Positions 9,532 through 19,341 of a stretch of 51,824 bases of DNA are shown here, in pieces. The first letter of the stretch is position 1; every line of letters begins with the position of its first letter. The translations under genes and the position numbers were made by a program. The stretch covers positions 1 to 51,824 of the forward strand of contig JAMCUF010000022.1 in assembly GCA_023381755.1 (NCBI GenBank), in the 5' to 3' direction. The stretch is from Deltaproteobacteria bacterium. GTDB taxonomy: Bacteria; SZUA-79; Acidulodesulfobacterales; Acidulodesulfobacteraceae. The notes below the pieces were generated by a model. That model was not told the origin of the DNA, did not search any database, and saw nothing but the letters and a program-made list of their open reading frames with translations.

Positions 9532-9762
9532 TTACTCCGGCAGCGAGAGAAAGCTGCCTCCGGCATAACCGTATATCAAACGGCCGGAATCGGTAAGCTC
9601 CCTGATGGCGGACTTAACATCGTCTTTTGTGACATCGCTTGCCGAAAACTTAACCTCCATTTCTTTGACCACATCCCCGGGTTTAAATCTCTTTCTATTG
9701 ACAAACTCCCTAATAAGATTAACGATGGCCTCCTCTAATTGGGCCTTAGTTTCATCCGTCAT
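9532..9762 (-). CDS. dsrD: DsrD winged-helix protein
   Basis: 76 aa; EEAIVNLIREFVNRKRFKPGDVVKEMEVKFSASDVTKDDVKSAIRELTDSGRLIY; immediately downstream of dsrB. Confidence 0.93.
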   Translation of the reverse strand: MTDETKAQLEEAIVNLIREFVNRKRFKPGDVVKEMEVKFSASDVTKDDVKSAIRELTDSGRLIYGYAGGSFLSLPE

Positions 9763-9802
9763 TTTAAGCCTCCATATTATAAAACCATAAATACTACATT
9801 GC

Positions 9803-10888
9803 CTATTGCCTTACCTGGGCGGAGTAGTTCATCGTCGCTTCGCCAAGTCTGAAATCATCAATATGGTATTTTGTAAATTTAAATCCAGTAATCTTAAAGA
9901 ATTTGGGCCAGCCTATCCTTTCAATCCATTCCCCGACCCTTTCCCCTTTCTCTGCGCCGTTTTTGTAAGCATCGAGTATTGTTTTAACGGCCTCCACAAC
10001 CTTTGGCCAGCGCGGCGGATCATTTTCTAAATACGACACGGCAAGCTTTGAAAATGAAGGTTTAGTCCTGGCATTGGATACCTTGCCGCCAACCCATATG
10101 GATACGCCGTCGTTTAAGGGGTCGGATATAGGCATGCCGGGGCAAACCGTAAAACAGTTGCCGCAGAAAACGCATGCCTCTTCGATAAGCTTCACGCTCG
10201 GCTTTCCGTTATATGTATCCGGCCTGATCGCATTGGTAGGGCACGACGCTATCGTGCTTGGAATTTCGCAGAGATTTATTATCTTATCGGAAAGAAGTTT
10301 CGGCGGCCTTCTATGTATTCCCAGAACTGCGATGTCGGAGCAATGAACAGCTCCGCACATATTCAGGCAGCATGCAAAAGCTATTCTCACTTTTGCCGGC
10401 AGCTTGGCATCTATATAATATTCGTAAAGGTCGTCCATAAGCGACTTGGTCACGCCCGACGCATCGGAGGCCGCCGTATGGCAGTGTATCCACCCCTGCG
10501 TATGAACAATATTTGCAACAACATTACCTATGCCGCCTAAAGGAAGATTTAACTTTTTAATATCGTTCATAAGCGGCTCTATATTATCTTCTTTATCGAG
10601 CAAAAACTCAACATTATTTCTTGTCGTAAACCTAAGATACCCTTCGCTATATTTATCGGCAAGGTCGCATAAATCCTTTATAAAAGACCCACTGACAAGT
10701 CTTGGGGACCCGACCCTGACAGAATAAATCTTGTCGCCGGTCTCTGAAACGTGGACCATATGGGCCGTGCTTAAAATTTCGTGATATTTCCACTTTCCAT
10801 AATTGTTTTTAATAACTGGATGCAGGAAGTCATGGTAATCATGAGGACCGACATCGGTAATTCTCTTTGTTCCGGAAACATCAGGCAT
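9803..10888 (-). CDS. dsrB: Dissimilatory (bi)sulfite reductase beta subunit
   Basis: 361 aa; siroheme/4Fe-4S motif [21 protein letters not shown] and ferredoxin motif [16 protein letters not shown]. Confidence 0.97.
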   Translation of the reverse strand: MPDVSGTKRITDVGPHDYHDFLHPVIKNNYGKWKYHEILSTAHMVHVSETGDKIYSVRVGSPRLVSGSFIKDLCDLADKYSEGYLRFTTRNNVEFLLDKEDNIEPLMNDIKKLNLPLGGIGNVVANIVHTQGWIHCHTAASDASGVTKSLMDDLYEYYIDAKLPAKVRIAFACCLNMCGAVHCSDIAVLGIHRRPPKLLSDKIINLCEIPSTIASCPTNAIRPDTYNGKPSVKLIEEACVFCGNCFTVCPGMPISDPLNDGVSIWVGGKVSNARTKPSFSKLAVSYLENDPPRWPKVVEAVKTILDAYKNGAEKGERVGEWIERIGWPKFFKITGFKFTKYHIDDFRLGEATMNYSAQVRQ

Positions 10889-11051
10889 AAAAACCTCCTT
10901 TTATAATACTGCAATTATGCATATATATAGATATATAGCCAGTAGATTATTATTGTTATAATTATTTATTATTTTTATATATGTTATATGCCGTTGGGTT
11001 TAATTATCATTTATTATTTTATTCTTATTGATTTTTATCTTTTATCCCCAT

Positions 11052-12272
11052 TTATCCCTGAGGAGATTCACCCTGCCCTTCATCCGCTTCCACGTAGTCT
11101 TCGTACAATACAAACGGGTTCCCCCTTGGGCTGGAAACCATTTCGGGAAGAGGTTCGAGCCCTATGGCCTCAAGAAAATTGCCTATGCCGACTCTCTGGA
11201 TTAATTCCCCTATTCTCTCCCTGTTGACGCCGTATTCATCCCAGAATTCCCATATTTTTCCGACGAAGTCTTTGAACCATTGATACCCGTTTTTGGCATC
11301 CTCGGCTACGTCATAAAATGGGACCAGGACCATCGAAAGACGGGGGCCTGAAACCATGGGCGCCTTTGACCCGAGAAGAATGGTCGCCCCTCCCTTGATA
11401 CCTGGACGCAGGGCTTTAGGCATTACATTTATACAGTGCATACATTTTGAACAGTTTGAATCGTCTATCTCAAGGCCGGTGTCGCTATAATTCATACATT
11501 TCGTGGGACACTTGCTGGTAACATATTTATGCAGGTTCATCTTCTTCGCATATTCTTTCACCATGCCCTGGTCTATTCGTATGTTGTCCTTCCATGTCCC
11601 TATAATAGACATGTCCGCCCTTGCAATAGATGCGGTGCAATCGTTTCCGCAACCGGAAAATTTGAATTTAAACTTGTAATTGAATATCGGCCTGTGCATC
11701 TCATCCTGAAAAGCCTGGGTAATATTGTAACAAATATGCATGGCGTCATAATTTGCAAATTCACATCTTGCCATGCCGACGCAGCATGAAGGCGTTCTTA
11801 ATGCGGAACCGCTACCCCCGAGGTCAAATCCGAATGACACCAATTGTTGAAAGATGGTTTCAAGTTCCGACGTTTTTACGCCAAGGATCTGGATATCGCC
11901 GGTTGAACCATGAAAGTTAAAAAGACTGGAAGCATGTTTTTCTCCTATATCCACTATCTTTCTCAGGCTATCGGATTTATAAAAAAACCCTGACGGCTGA
12001 TTAATTCTTACCGTGTGAAATTCCTTTACGCCGGGATATTTTTCCGGCAGATCGGAAAACCTGCCGACAATGCCGCTTCCGTAACCTTTAACGCCCACCA
12101 TTCCGCCATGTTTCCAATGACCCATCTTTTCCTTGTAGGACTGCTCAACCTGTCCCAAAAGATCACCGGTCATTTCGCTTGTTTCCGCGGCTCTTTCCAT
12201 TTCGGCAACAAAACTAGGCCACTTTCCCTTTTTTAGCTCGTCAAGAAGCGGAGTTTCATACTTTTTGCCCAT
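11052..12272 (-). CDS. dsrA: Dissimilatory (bi)sulfite reductase alpha subunit
   Basis: 406 aa; CCVGMARCEFANYDAMHICYN, FSGCGNDCTASIARADMSIIGTW, ferredoxin motif CSKCMHCINVMPKAL. Confidence 0.97.
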   Translation of the reverse strand: MGKKYETPLLDELKKGKWPSFVAEMERAAETSEMTGDLLGQVEQSYKEKMGHWKHGGMVGVKGYGSGIVGRFSDLPEKYPGVKEFHTVRINQPSGFFYKSDSLRKIVDIGEKHASSLFNFHGSTGDIQILGVKTSELETIFQQLVSFGFDLGGSGSALRTPSCCVGMARCEFANYDAMHICYNITQAFQDEMHRPIFNYKFKFKFSGCGNDCTASIARADMSIIGTWKDNIRIDQGMVKEYAKKMNLHKYVTSKCPTKCMNYSDTGLEIDDSNCSKCMHCINVMPKALRPGIKGGATILLGSKAPMVSGPRLSMVLVPFYDVAEDAKNGYQWFKDFVGKIWEFWDEYGVNRERIGELIQRVGIGNFLEAIGLEPLPEMVSSPRGNPFVLYEDYVEADEGQGESPQG

Positions 12273-12450
12273 AAAACCTCCCTTAGAAAATGTAAATTAA
12301 AAAGACATTATAAAACTTCATATTTATCATAAGCAACATTCGCCAACCAACAATAGCCCATAAACTGGCAGCACTCAAGAACCACGCGGGTTACAGGGAT
12401 TTTTACTTTTTGCCATTTCCGTCAATAAATTAAAATAACGTTTCCTTTTT

Positions 12451-12477
12451 ATAATACTTTTGCGTATCTATTGTCAA
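12451..12477 (-). promoter_or_regulatory. Candidate sigma70-type promoter for the dsr cluster
   Basis: Minus strand: TTGACA (12477-12472), 15-nt spacer, TATTAT (12456-12451). Lies between the dsrN stop and dsrA start, giving a leader of roughly 170 nt. Spacer is short. Confidence 0.3.
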
Positions 12478-12512
12478 GAAAAAAATTTATCTAAAGGTGA
12501 AAAAATCGCACA

Positions 12513-13997
12513 TTATTTTATTTTTAAAAGGTCTTTTCTGATTTCTTTGATAAAAGATACCCAATTTTTAAACCATTTGGGCGCAGCGGGGGAAAATACG
12601 TGCGTATAACTTGCGATTATATTTTTATAAATAATACCGTCGCTTGTCCCGTTTACCCCGAATCCCTTCTCCACATTAAAAGCAAAATTCATGTTATTTG
12701 ACAACGGCGTTTCTAAATTTTCTAAATATGAATGGTGAAATTCATGCCCTTTGATAGATTTAATCTTATTAAACCATAACCTGCCATTTTTATCGTAAAA
12801 GACGGGTGTTAATTTGGTATATCCATGCCCCTTCGGTCTTTTTGTCCATTTTACGCCGGCATCTATTGCCCCCACCATTTCGTACATAATGCCGTCGCAG
12901 GCAATACTTCTGCAAAGATACATAAGGCCGCCGCATTCCGCATAGACGGGAAGACCTGTTTCTATCTTTTCCCTTATATCCCTTCTTAAATTAATATTTG
13001 CCTCTAAATCCTTGCAAAAAATCTCGGGAAAACCTCCTCCTATATAAAGGGCGTCAACTTCAGGCAGGCTAACATCTTCAAGCGGGGAAAATTTGAAAAT
13101 ATCGCAACCCAGGTTTTCAAGAGCTTTAATATTTTCATTATAATAAAAATTAAATGCACCGTCATAGGCGAGCCCGATTTTAACCCTTCTTACGCCCCTG
13201 CCGGATTCGGTTTTTGCGGGAGGCGTAATGATATTATATTTTAATTTTATATTGCCATAAGATTTAGTCAAGGATTGGGGTGCTATCCTTGATATATCTA
13301 TAATGCCTTCTAAATCGAGGCAATTTAAAATTTTAGAGGATATATTAAAAACAAGGTTTTCGATGTCTTTTCCCGCGAGTGTGGATAAAAGGCCGAGATG
13401 CCGCTGTTTTATGGACAACTCCGGGTCATTCGGGATATTACCTACCACCTTTAAATCGGTATAATAATTGATCGCTTTTATAAGATTTTTTTCATGCCTT
13501 TTGCTATGAACCTTGTTTAGTATTACTCCTTTTATATTCACATTTTTATCGAAATTTACAAACCCTAAAAGCAATGGAACAACGCCTCTGTTTAACTCTC
13601 CAACGTCGATTACAAGAATGACGGGAAGGCTTAAAAGTTTTGCCATGGACGCGTTTGAAGATTTTCCGTATAAGTCAAAAGAGTCATATAACCCATGATT
13701 TCCTTCTATAATACTAATGTCCGAATTAAGCGAATATTCTAAAAAATGTTTTTTAATTTTGTCTTTGGACATAAAATAAAAATCCAGGTTATAGCAGTTT
13801 TTACCCGTAGCCGCACTCAGCCACATCGGGTCTATAAAATCCGGACCCTTTTTAAACGGCTGGACTATAAGACCCTTATCCCTGAGCAGGCGCATTACGG
13901 CAATAGAAATGGTAGTCTTGCCTGAATTCCTTTTTGCCGCAGATATGTAAAGCCCTTGAATTTGATAATCCTTATTTTTGAAAATCTTTTCCATCAA
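12513..13997 (-). CDS. dsrN: DsrN/CbiA-like cobyrinate a,c-diamide synthase family amidotransferase (probable siroheme amidation)
   Basis: 494 aa; P-loop-like GLYISAAKRNSGKTTISIAVMRLLRDKG, VQPFKKGPDFIDPMWLSAATG, EGNHGLYDSFD, glutaminase-like YAECGGLMYL. Next to dsrAB, hence DsrN rather than a cobalamin-only role. Confidence 0.82.
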   Translation of the reverse strand: MMEKIFKNKDYQIQGLYISAAKRNSGKTTISIAVMRLLRDKGLIVQPFKKGPDFIDPMWLSAATGKNCYNLDFYFMSKDKIKKHFLEYSLNSDISIIEGNHGLYDSFDLYGKSSNASMAKLLSLPVILVIDVGELNRGVVPLLLGFVNFDKNVNIKGVILNKVHSKRHEKNLIKAINYYTDLKVVGNIPNDPELSIKQRHLGLLSTLAGKDIENLVFNISSKILNCLDLEGIIDISRIAPQSLTKSYGNIKLKYNIITPPAKTESGRGVRRVKIGLAYDGAFNFYYNENIKALENLGCDIFKFSPLEDVSLPEVDALYIGGGFPEIFCKDLEANINLRRDIREKIETGLPVYAECGGLMYLCRSIACDGIMYEMVGAIDAGVKWTKRPKGHGYTKLTPVFYDKNGRLWFNKIKSIKGHEFHHSYLENLETPLSNNMNFAFNVEKGFGVNGTSDGIIYKNIIASYTHVFSPAAPKWFKNWVSFIKEIRKDLLKIK

Positions 13998-14325
13998 CCG
14001 GATTCCTAAACGATTTTATCGTAGAAATTTTTTTAAGTTTATATGAAGAAAGGTTTTTATTTTCGGTATCTTTATTTTCCAATAAAAATAACCTGTCAAC
14101 GGCAAGAAGAAACAAAGAAAATTCATATTCTGCCGTTTTTTGCTTGTCAAAGTAGCGCTGTAAAAAGGCAAACTCATTATCCTCTTCTATAAGTTTGCTT
14201 ATATGAAATACCTCGAGTTTGCCCATTAAAGGAAGTTCGGCAAAATATTTTAGTAATTCACCCACCCTGTCCCCGTCTAATTCGGTAATCCCTAAAATAT
14301 ATTCTAAATCGTATTTAATTTTCAT
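13972..14325 (-). CDS. Hypothetical protein overlapping dsrN
   Basis: 117-aa ORF on the same strand whose 3' end overlaps the dsrN start by about 26 nt; no motif recognised. Confidence 0.6.
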   Translation of the reverse strand: MKIKYDLEYILGITELDGDRVGELLKYFAELPLMGKLEVFHISKLIEEDNEFAFLQRYFDKQKTAEYEFSLFLLAVDRLFLLENKDTENKNLSSYKLKKISTIKSFRNPVDGKDFQK

Positions 14326-14378
14326 AAGATAAAAATAATAATAAGGGGGGGTTCCTTTGCTTTAAGGGAACTTTTTAC

Positions 14379-14470
14379 TGGCGGAGAGAGAGGGATTTGA
14401 ACCCCCGGTAAGCTTGCGCCTACAATTGATTTCGAGTCAATCGCCTTAAACCGGACTCGGCCATCTCTCC
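14379..14470 (-). tRNA. tRNA-Ser (anticodon CGA), CCA encoded
   Basis: Minus strand GGAGAGATGGCCGAGTCCGGTTTAAGGCGATTGACTCGAAATCAATTGTAGGCGCAAGCTTACCGGGGGTTCAAATCCCTCTCTCCGCCA-type sequence: acceptor GGAGAGA/TCTCTCC, anticodon loop CTCGAAA, long variable arm, GTTCAAATC T-loop. Confidence 0.95.
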
Positions 14471-14493
14471 GTATTGAAATTTATTTAACTTAT

Positions 14494-15054
14494 CTAACCT
14501 TCTTTATTTAATTTGCCAAACTCGTAACTTAAATAACCTCTTGGTATCTCTCCAGTAAAATGGGCAACAACATATCCCTTTTTATTTATGATAAACGACT
14601 GCGGTATTTCATATATATTGCCATAAGCCTTTTCAGTCTTATAATCAGCCATGCCTATCGGATAGGTTATTATGCCGCCTTTAAAGGTTTTTACAAAATG
14701 CAGCACATATTTTTTTCCTTGATTATTAACGGAAAGGCCAACGATAACAAAACCGTCTTTCTTATGCGATCTATAAAATGTTTCGAGTCTCGGTATTTCA
14801 TGCCTGCAAGGGGGACACCATGTAGCCCAAAAATTTACAAGAACAATTTTTCCTCTGTAATTTTTAAGGGAAATAGTCTTGCCGGGATAGTTTAAGCTTG
14901 CAAGGGAAAATTGGGGGGCCATAACTTCGCTGCCAGACTTTTTAACGCCATTTTTCCACAACAAAGGAGGAATTTTAACTATTAAGATAGAGGCTACGAC
15001 AACCGCTGCAACAAAAATGGCGGCCTTAAAAACCTGTGAATATTTTTTATCCAT
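14494..15054 (-). CDS. TlpA/ResA-like membrane-anchored thioredoxin-fold protein
   Basis: 186 aa; N-terminal TM and VLVNFWATWCPPCRHEIPRLE. Confidence 0.88.
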   Translation of the reverse strand: MDKKYSQVFKAAIFVAAVVVASILIVKIPPLLWKNGVKKSGSEVMAPQFSLASLNYPGKTISLKNYRGKIVLVNFWATWCPPCRHEIPRLETFYRSHKKDGFVIVGLSVNNQGKKYVLHFVKTFKGGIITYPIGMADYKTEKAYGNIYEIPQSFIINKKGYVVAHFTGEIPRGYLSYEFGKLNKEG

Positions 15055-15319
15055 TGATTATAAAACCCCCTTTATGCCTTACATCTTGCTTAATTGGTCA
15101 ATATATTTAATTTTTAATTAATAATTTTACTTTCTTGAATTCTAACATAATTTTAGATTATTATCAAAAATTGGAAAAAATTGTTAATATCACTTATTCC
15201 TTATAATCCGGCGCGTTTTAATTAATTTTTAAAAATTTAATTTTTATGATATATTAATTTAGACTTCGGACTAAAGTCAATTAAGTTAATTAACAAAAGA
15301 GACGGTGGCTTAAACTTTG

Positions 15320-16186
15320 ATGAAGGTAAATAAAGCAATATTCCCGGCTGCAGGCCTTGGAACAAGGCTTTTGCCCATTACAAAATCTATTCCCAAAGAA
15401 ATGCTGGTATTGGTGGATAAACCCTTGATACAATACGGGGTGGAAGAATGCATAAGCGCAAAAATCAATGATATAATCATTATAACGGGCAGAGGAAAAA
15501 CAGCCATAGAGGATTATTTCGACAGGTCGATCGAACATGAAATCATGTTGAAGGAAAAGGGAAAGCACCATCTATTAAAATCGGTCGATGATATTTCAAA
15601 TATTATTAATCTCACATATACCAGGCAAAAGGAGGCGTTAGGACTGGGACATGCAATTTTATGCGCACAAAATATGGTTGGAAAGGAACCTTTTGCGGTC
15701 GTTTTAAGTGACGACATAATAGATTCCAATATTCCCGCAATGAAACAAATGATCGGGATATATAAAAATTATGGGTATTCTATTCTAGCCGTTCAGAGGG
15801 TGCAGGACGAGGATGTTTCAAAATATGGCATAATACAGGGAAAGGAACTAGAAAAAGGGCTGTTTAAAGTCGAAGACCTTGTCGAAAAACCTGAAATCAA
15901 TGAGGCCCCTTCCAACCTTGCCATAATAGGAAGGTACATTTTAATGCCCGATATTTTTGATTTTATCGGCGTTACAAAACCAGGCAAGGGCGGGGAAATT
16001 CAACTTACCGATGCCATTAAATCCCTTCTTTCCATTCAGCCGGTTTATGCCCTCGAATTTGAAGGAGTAAGATACGACGGCGGCAATAAACTCGACTTGC
16101 TTAAGGCTCAGATAGTATACGGGCTGAAAAATGCCGAGCTGAGGAACGGGCTTATCGAATTTATTAAAAAACTTGATTTTGTTTAA
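15320..16186 (+). CDS. galU: UTP-glucose-1-phosphate uridylyltransferase
   Basis: KAIFPAAGLGTRLLPITKSIPKEMLVLVDKPLIQYGVEE typical of GalU; ATG at 15320 (track starts at the preceding TTG). Confidence 0.95.
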   Translation: MKVNKAIFPAAGLGTRLLPITKSIPKEMLVLVDKPLIQYGVEECISAKINDIIIITGRGKTAIEDYFDRSIEHEIMLKEKGKHHLLKSVDDISNIINLTYTRQKEALGLGHAILCAQNMVGKEPFAVVLSDDIIDSNIPAMKQMIGIYKNYGYSILAVQRVQDEDVSKYGIIQGKELEKGLFKVEDLVEKPEINEAPSNLAIIGRYILMPDIFDFIGVTKPGKGGEIQLTDAIKSLLSIQPVYALEFEGVRYDGGNKLDLLKAQIVYGLKNAELRNGLIEFIKKLDFV

Positions 16187-16201
16187 CTAAGGAACAACGG
16201 T

Positions 16202-16666
16202 ATGAATTTTTTCGATGAAAATGAAAATTTTAATAAAAAGATAATAAAATTTAAAAAAGAGGTTGAAAGATTGTTTAATTATCTTTTCGAATCTTTTTCG
16301 CATGAGGAACTGGCTTATTCTTTTAAAACAAACGGTCCCCCCATCGATACTTATATAAATCGCAGCAAATTAGTGGTGGAAATAGAACTTCCCGGGGTTT
16401 CCAAGGAAAACATTGCAATTGGCGTTCGTGACAACATTCTGGCAATAATGTGGAAACTCGAGCCTAAAGCAAATTCCAACGTTAATTTTTTTTGCATGGA
16501 AAGAAGGTTCGGCAAGTTTGAAAAATTTATACTGCTGCCGATAAGCCCCGCCAAACACTTCGTTAAAGCTGTCTTATCCAACGGGGTTTTAAAAATAAGC
16601 TTCGAACTTAGCGATATTTTTCTCCGCCCGGATATTGGCATACCCATTCATTATGACAAATCTTAG
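16202..16666 (+). CDS. Hsp20/alpha-crystallin family small heat shock protein
   Basis: 154 aa; VVEIELPGVSKENIAIGVRDNIL...FILLPISPAKHFVKAVLSNGVLKISF. Confidence 0.85.
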   Translation: MNFFDENENFNKKIIKFKKEVERLFNYLFESFSHEELAYSFKTNGPPIDTYINRSKLVVEIELPGVSKENIAIGVRDNILAIMWKLEPKANSNVNFFCMERRFGKFEKFILLPISPAKHFVKAVLSNGVLKISFELSDIFLRPDIGIPIHYDKS

Positions 16667-16846
16667 ATTATCTATATTATTTAGATTATAATAAATATGG
16701 AAATATATAAAACATGGAAAAACATATAGATTATATCAGTATAGTAATAATGCCACGGTAATACATATTTATTAATTCTTCTATTAATAATATAATTAAA
16801 ATAATTAAATATAATTAATGCATCTTCTATACGGGAGCCAGCGAAT

Positions 16847-19339
16847 ATGGATAGTACAAACCAAAAAAATTTTGGAAGCTTATTAGACAACGCAAGTGAA
16901 ATTGCAATAGGCAAGGGTGGAGGCGAGGGTGCCGACCAGCCCAATCTGGCTGAAGAAATCCAAATACCGGACGTTATTCCGTTGCTCCCTATTAGGGACC
17001 TTGTCCTTTTCCCTTTTATGATAATCCCACTTTTTGTCGGAAGGGAGGCATCCATTAAAGCAGTCGACGAGTCCATTGCCAAAGACAGGTTAATACTTTT
17101 GTCTGCCCAGAAGGATATTGTCGTGGAAGAACCGTCCCAGAACGACATCTATGGCGTGGGGGTTGTTGCAATGATAATGAAAATGCTTAAACTCCCCGAC
17201 GGAAGAGTCAAGATATTAGTTCAGGGTATATCGAAAGCCAAAATAGAAACATTTGTCCAAATAAAGCCCTTTTACCTTGTAAAGGTATCAAGGATAAAAG
17301 AAGAGAATATCGTTGACATAACGCCGACTATCGATGCTTTAATGCGAAATGTAAAAGAACAGCTCGAAAAATACGTTTCCTTGGGAAGACTTCCGTCTCA
17401 GGATATATTGATAATACTGGAAAACGTCAATAACCCCGGAAGGCTCGCGGATATAGTGGCATCCAATTTAGGATTAAAGGTAGAGGAATCCCAAAAAATA
17501 CTGGAAGATTCAAATCAAATAGAAAGGCTTAAAAAGGTTAACGATATATTGGCAAGGGAAATAGAAATTCTTTCTATGCAGGCAAAAATACAATCCCAGG
17601 CGAAAGAGGAAATGACGAAAACTCAAAGAAATTATTTTCTCAGGGAGCAACTTAGGCAAATAAAGCAAGAATTGGGCGAAACGGATGAAAAAACTCAAGA
17701 AATAACGGAGTTAAGAGACAAGATACTCGCTGCCAAGATGCCGCCGGACGTTCTAAGGGAAGCCGAAAAGCAACTTTCAAGATTGGAAACAATGCATCAG
17801 GATGCCGCCGAAGCATCAACTGTCAGGACATATCTGGAATGGCTTACTGATATTCCATGGTCGAAGAAAACAAAGGATAATTTAAACATAGAAACAGCAA
17901 AAAAGATATTGGATGAGGACCACTACGACCTGGAAAAAATTAAGGAAAGAATACTCGAATACCTAAGCGTTAGAAAGCTTAATAAAAAAATGAAAGGACC
18001 CATACTTTGTTTCATCGGACCGCCCGGCGTCGGCAAAACCTCTCTCGGAAAGTCCATTGCAAAGGCTATGAATAGAAAATTTATCCGGATTTCCTTAGGC
18101 GGCGTCCATGACGAGGCCGAAATTAGAGGCCACAGAAGAACTTATGTGGGCGCTCTCCCGGGAAGGATTATTCAGGGTATTAAACAGGGCGGAACTAATA
18201 ATCCCGTCTTTATGATAGATGAAATAGACAAAATCGGTATCGATTTCAGGGGTGATCCATCCTCCGCCCTTTTGGAAGTATTGGACCCGGAACAAAACTT
18301 TTCCTTCTCCGACCATTACTTAAATGTCCCGTTTGATTTATCAAACGTTATGTTCGTTGCCACGGCTAATGTCGAAGGTACGATACCGTCCCCGCTCAAG
18401 GACAGAATGGAGATTATAAACCTATCGGGATATACTCTCGAAGAAAAAGAAAAGATCGCGGAAAAGTACCTTATTTCAAGACAAATAAAAGAAAACGGGC
18501 TAAAAAATGATTATATCAAATTTAAACCAAGCGCTATCAGGACTATTATCTCCGGATATACCAGGGAAGCCGGCTTAAGAAACTTAGAACGTGAAATTGG
18601 AACTATATGTAGAAAGGTGGCAAAGCTAATCGCCGAAAATAAAATCAAGAAATATATCATAACCAACAAAAATATCCATAAATATTTAGGCACCATAAAA
18701 ATCCTTCCCGAAGAAGAAAGACAAAAGGATGAGATTGGCGTTTCCACAGGACTTGCATGGACCCCCTTCGGAGGGGAAGTTTTATATATTGAAACCGTGC
18801 TTGTTAAGGGTAAGGGAGGGTTATCGCTAACGGGTCAGCTTGGAGATGTGATGAAGGAATCGGCGCAAGCCGCCCTTAGCTATGCAAGGTCAAAAGCCGA
18901 CGAACTCGGCATAAAACCTAATACATTTGAAAAAAACGATATTCATATACATATACCGGAAGGGGCAATACCGAAAGACGGGCCATCGGCGGGAATCACC
19001 ATGGCAACGTCTCTGATTTCAGCATTATTAAAGAGACCTGTTAAAAAAGATATTGCCATGACCGGCGAGATTACCTTAAGAGGCAATATTCTCCCTATCG
19101 GCGGATTGAAAGAAAAATCTTTAGCCGCTTTAAGAGCGGGCATTAAAACGGTTTTAATACCCGAACGAAACAAAAAGGACCTCGAGGAAATTTCACAATT
19201 GGTCAAAAAAAATCTAAAATTCATACCGGTTAAACATATGGACGAAGTCATAAAACATGCAATCGTCGGGACTTTTAGCTCAAGCCCTGAGACCCATGGC
19301 AAGCCAAAATCTAAACCGGCAAAGCAAACCAAAAAATAG
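16847..19339 (+). CDS. lon: ATP-dependent protease La
   Basis: 830 aa; [41 protein letters not shown], protease motif [15 protein letters not shown]. Confidence 0.98.
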   Translation: MDSTNQKNFGSLLDNASEIAIGKGGGEGADQPNLAEEIQIPDVIPLLPIRDLVLFPFMIIPLFVGREASIKAVDESIAKDRLILLSAQKDIVVEEPSQNDIYGVGVVAMIMKMLKLPDGRVKILVQGISKAKIETFVQIKPFYLVKVSRIKEENIVDITPTIDALMRNVKEQLEKYVSLGRLPSQDILIILENVNNPGRLADIVASNLGLKVEESQKILEDSNQIERLKKVNDILAREIEILSMQAKIQSQAKEEMTKTQRNYFLREQLRQIKQELGETDEKTQEITELRDKILAAKMPPDVLREAEKQLSRLETMHQDAAEASTVRTYLEWLTDIPWSKKTKDNLNIETAKKILDEDHYDLEKIKERILEYLSVRKLNKKMKGPILCFIGPPGVGKTSLGKSIAKAMNRKFIRISLGGVHDEAEIRGHRRTYVGALPGRIIQGIKQGGTNNPVFMIDEIDKIGIDFRGDPSSALLEVLDPEQNFSFSDHYLNVPFDLSNVMFVATANVEGTIPSPLKDRMEIINLSGYTLEEKEKIAEKYLISRQIKENGLKNDYIKFKPSAIRTIISGYTREAGLRNLEREIGTICRKVAKLIAENKIKKYIITNKNIHKYLGTIKILPEEERQKDEIGVSTGLAWTPFGGEVLYIETVLVKGKGGLSLTGQLGDVMKESAQAALSYARSKADELGIKPNTFEKNDIHIHIPEGAIPKDGPSAGITMATSLISALLKRPVKKDIAMTGEITLRGNILPIGGLKEKSLAALRAGIKTVLIPERNKKDLEEISQLVKKNLKFIPVKHMDEVIKHAIVGTFSSSPETHGKPKSKPAKQTKK

Positions 19340-19341
19340 GG

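Noticed and set aside
10311-10540. Short ORFs with Cys within dsrB on either strand
   Set aside because: Alternative frames of dsrB; no independent support.
12451-12477. Reading the TTGACA...TATTAT element as a confident promoter
   Set aside because: The 15-nt spacer is shorter than usual and AT-rich DNA yields such matches by chance; kept only as a low-confidence feature.
14351-14376. Hairpin GTTCCTTT-GCTTT-AAGGGAAC followed by TTTTT, a terminator-like structure
   Set aside because: The T-run lies on the plus strand, yet the neighbouring tRNA and genes are on the minus strand and no plus-strand transcript is expected to end here.
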